Shown here: one piece after another, positions 21,973-23,564 of the stretch
Numbering within the stretch: position 1 is the stretch's first letter
Layout: each line of letters begins with the position of its first letter
Assembly: GCA_005779345.1 (NCBI GenBank)
Contig: SXJQ01000050.1
Span: forward strand, 1 to 23,564
DNA from: Actinomycetota bacterium
GTDB lineage: Bacteria; Actinomycetota; Acidimicrobiia; IMCC26256; PALSA-610
Direction: 5' to 3'
DNA length: 23,564 bases
Notes under the pieces: generated by a model
Seen by the model: only the letters and a program-made list of their open reading frames with translations
Told to the model about the DNA's origin: nothing
Databases searched by the model: none
Program-made: the position numbers and the translations under genes

Positions 21973-21978
21973 AGGGTA
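21973..21978 (-). promoter_or_regulatory. -10-like box TACCCT for the lyase gene
   Basis: Minus-strand TACCCT seven bases before the ATG at 21965, consistent with a leaderless transcript. It is 36 bases from the opposing box of the MBL gene. Confidence 0.45.
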
Positions 21979-22013
21979 CAAGTGGCCGGATTCGTGCATC
22001 CAACCGACACCGG

Positions 22014-22019
22014 TAACGT
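22014..22019 (+). promoter_or_regulatory. -10-like box TAACGT for the second MBL hydrolase
   Basis: TAACGT seven bases before the GTG at 22027. It supports that start over upstream in-frame alternatives, which would overlap the lyase gene. Confidence 0.45.
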
Positions 22020-22026
22020 CGCCGTC

Positions 22027-22860
22027 GTGGCCGACACGACCCCCACCCGAACGCTGCACCCGATCGCCGACGGCGTGTACGTGTGGCTCCAACCCGGCGG
22101 CGAGAGCGGGGTCAGCAACGCGGGCGTCGTGATCGACGACGACGGTGCGACCGTGATCGACACGCTCATGGTTCGCAGCCAGTGGGAGCCGTTCGCCCGC
22201 GCCGTTCTCGGTCTCGGCGTGCCCGTGCGACGGGTCGTGCTGACCCACGCGCACGTCGACCATGTCGGCGGCACGAAGGCGTTCACGCAGAGCTCGGTCT
22301 ACGGGAGCGAACAGACGAGCGATCTGCTCGACAGCACCGAGATGCCGATCGCCGCGTACAAGCACTTCATGTCGGCCTTCGCCGACGAGTTCGACGACCT
22401 CGCCGAGACCGGCGTGCGCCCCGTGACCCATCTCGTCACCGACGCCGCGCGACTCACCGAGCGCGTCGAGGTGCTCCCGGTCGCCGGGCACACCTCGGGC
22501 GACGTCATGGTGCTCGTCGACGACGCCGACGTGCTGTTCTCGGGCGACCTCTGCTTCTTCGGCGTGACACCGCTCGCGTTCCAGGGCGACCCGGCGTTGT
22601 GGGCCGCGACGCTCGACGCGGTCGCCGATCTCGCGACCACGATCGTCCCCGGGCACGGGCCGATCGGCGGCGCCGCCGACGTCGCTGCGCTCGCCGATTA
22701 CCTTCGCCACTGCGTCGCCGGCACGATCCCGCCCGGGCCGTGGGACACCTGGATCGAGCGCGCCGAACGCGACGCGATCAACATCGAACGCGCCGCGCTC
22801 CTGCGCGCCGGGCGCGACGAGATGCCCCCATCGATGCTGCGGGCGATCGGCTTCGCCTGA
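22027..22860 (+). CDS. MBL-fold metallo-hydrolase (glyoxalase II-like branch)
   Basis: A 277-residue metallo-beta-lactamase-fold protein. The N-terminal strands (IADGVYVWLQPGGESGVSNAGVVIDDDG) lead to THAHVDH with His74, His76, Asp78 and His79. His155 in VAGHTSGDV, the Asp of FSGDLCFF and the His of VPGHGPIGG complete a dinuclear metal site. The layout is that of glyoxalase II-like or SoxH-like hydrolases acting on thioesters, lactones or sulfur compounds; the substrate is unknown. It has no signal peptide. It is divergent from the lyase (61 bases between starts) and followed 43 bases later by a small unknown gene with its own promoter-like box. Confidence 0.87.
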   Translation: MADTTPTRTLHPIADGVYVWLQPGGESGVSNAGVVIDDDGATVIDTLMVRSQWEPFARAVLGLGVPVRRVVLTHAHVDHVGGTKAFTQSSVYGSEQTSDLLDSTEMPIAAYKHFMSAFADEFDDLAETGVRPVTHLVTDAARLTERVEVLPVAGHTSGDVMVLVDDADVLFSGDLCFFGVTPLAFQGDPALWAATLDAVADLATTIVPGHGPIGGAADVAALADYLRHCVAGTIPPGPWDTWIERAERDAINIERAALLRAGRDEMPPSMLRAIGFA

Positions 22861-22891
22861 GCGGCTTCGGTCGAGTGGCACACCCGTGCGG

Positions 22892-22897
22892 TAGCGT
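22892..22897 (+). promoter_or_regulatory. -10-like box TAGCGT for the terminal small gene
   Basis: TAGCGT exactly six bases before the GTG at 22904, ideal for a transcript starting on the start codon. Confidence 0.5.
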
Positions 22898-22903
22898 CGT
22901 TTC

Positions 22904-23389
22904 GTGGCGCAGAACCCGGACCCGAACCTCTCCGTCGCCAACCTCGCCGGCACCGCCCGGTCGCTCGACGACTGGACGACGGTGTTCAACCTGGCGATCG
23001 TGATGTTGCCGCCGCGCGTCGAGGCGAGCGCGTTCCGGCCCGTTATCCGGCGCATCTTCGCGACCCTCGGCGACGCCGACGTGCGCACGACGATCTGGGT
23101 CCCAGGGCCCGCGTCGATGGCCCGCAAGATCCTGGGCGACCTCGCCGAGGAGTACCTCGTGTGGTGCGATCCCGACGCGGCGCTCGCGACCTCGCTCGGT
23201 CTCGAACGGCTGCCCGCGTTCGTGCACCTGCGCCAGGACACCACCCTCGTGAGCTGCGCGCAGGGCTGGTCACCGACCGAGTGGCAAAAGCTCGCCGACG
23301 GCATCGCCGCGCAGATCCACTGGACGAGCCCGATCGTCGCCGGGCGCGGCAACCCGCCGGCCTCACCGGGCTGGGCCCTCTCCGCCTGA
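22904..23389 (+). CDS. Protein of unknown function, possibly thioredoxin-like
   Basis: A 161-residue soluble protein that I do not recognise. The N-terminal half has an amphipathic region (DDWTTVFNLAIVMLPPRVEA) and a strand RTTIWVPGPAS. The second half reads LVWCDPDAALATSLGLERLPAFVHL, followed by a strand and a terminal helix. An alternation of strand, helix, Leu-Pro before a strand and a final helix resembles the later part of a thioredoxin fold, with Pro in the cis-Pro position. There is no CxxC redox motif; cysteines are isolated. The GTG start is supported by TAGCGT six bases upstream. It follows the MBL hydrolase by 43 bases in the same direction. The coding call is good, the fold call weak. 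Confidence 0.68.
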   Translation: MAQNPDPNLSVANLAGTARSLDDWTTVFNLAIVMLPPRVEASAFRPVIRRIFATLGDADVRTTIWVPGPASMARKILGDLAEEYLVWCDPDAALATSLGLERLPAFVHLRQDTTLVSCAQGWSPTEWQKLADGIAAQIHWTSPIVAGRGNPPASPGWALSA

Positions 23390-23564
23390 CCGGGGACTTC
23401 ACGAGTTCACGAGTCGCTGACCTGGGCAAACGCGCTCCGAGCGGGCCCGATCGCCGTTCCTCCTGGTCAGCGGGCGATTTCGGGAGCCGACCCGCAGGGG
23501 GTCGCGGGCCGCTGCTACGGTCCGGTGCCGATCGTCCCGCCGCCACGGTCTCGCACGTGTCGAC
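23390..23564. other. Non-coding tail of the window with a possible promoter
   Basis: No gene is identified in these 175 bases. A short hairpin (CGACCC/GGGTCG, 23488-23504) could terminate the preceding gene. A TACGGT at 23516-23521 resembles the -10 boxes used elsewhere, with a GTG at 23525 and an open frame to the window edge, so a further plus-strand gene may begin here. This cannot be settled within the window. Confidence 0.3.

Overview
The window is GC-rich chromosomal DNA, densely packed with genes on both strands. It looks like a member of the Actinomycetota, and a lineage near the Acidimicrobiia is plausible. The reasons are frequent GTG starts, a mycothiol-dependent-isomerase-type (MDMPI) protein, several acyl-CoA and flavin enzymes typical of that phylum, ethylmalonyl-CoA-type enzymes resembling those I recall from Streptomyces, and many genes that appear to be transcribed without a leader. 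There are no RNA genes, IS elements, phage genes or CRISPR arrays, and no gene-free stretch over 300 bases. The assignment to a lineage is inference from sequence style, not from a search.

Layout. 1-1116: a 5'-incomplete, probably chimeric, tag (3-methyladenine DNA glycosylase I) converges with an MDMPI/DinB-like protein. 1213-4669: a PhyH-type Fe(II)/2-oxoglutarate oxygenase with an SCP2-like N-terminus overlaps tail to tail with a two-gene operon, an LLM flavin oxidoreductase followed by an HsaA-like flavin monooxygenase. 4794-8747 (minus): a truncated SDR-like protein, then two translationally coupled halves of a heterodimeric ABC exporter. The second (catalytic) half is interrupted by an in-frame TAG. 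8771-9958: an MFS transporter, divergent from the SDR-like gene. 9968-12359: an unusual FtsH-like membrane AAA+ metalloprotease divergent from a small DUF4395-like membrane protein. 12365-14894 (minus): flavin reductase, MBL-fold hydrolase, MaoC hydratase and a Cys-containing lipoprotein. 14994-18063: an acyl-CoA dehydrogenase divergent from a complete ABC exporter. 18077-19276: an anchored SGNH hydrolase with a Gly/Asn- and Thr-rich tail. 19323-21965: a methylsuccinyl-CoA dehydrogenase-type enzyme converging with a beta-methylmalyl-CoA lyase-type enzyme across a 21-bp perfect hairpin. 22027-23389: an MBL-fold hydrolase and a small protein of unknown function.

The MaoC protein, the long acyl-CoA dehydrogenase and the HpcH/CitE-type lyase fit three consecutive steps of the ethylmalonyl-CoA pathway (methylsuccinyl-CoA to mesaconyl-CoA to methylmalyl-CoA to glyoxylate plus propionyl-CoA). 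The other steps (crotonyl-CoA carboxylase/reductase and the mutase) are not in the window. The flavin monooxygenase, LLM oxidoreductase, flavin reductase and PhyH oxygenase suggest oxidative catabolism of an unidentified hydrophobic substrate.

The most striking non-coding pattern is a TANNNT hexamer, mostly TA[GC]C[GC]T-like, placed 6-10 nt before eleven start codons. This is the geometry of a -10 box driving leaderless transcription. At 8755-8764 two such boxes on opposite strands share their TA dinucleotide, so the SDR-like and MFS genes cannot both initiate at once. I found no clearly novel defence or mobile system; the best candidates for follow-up are listed in the findings.
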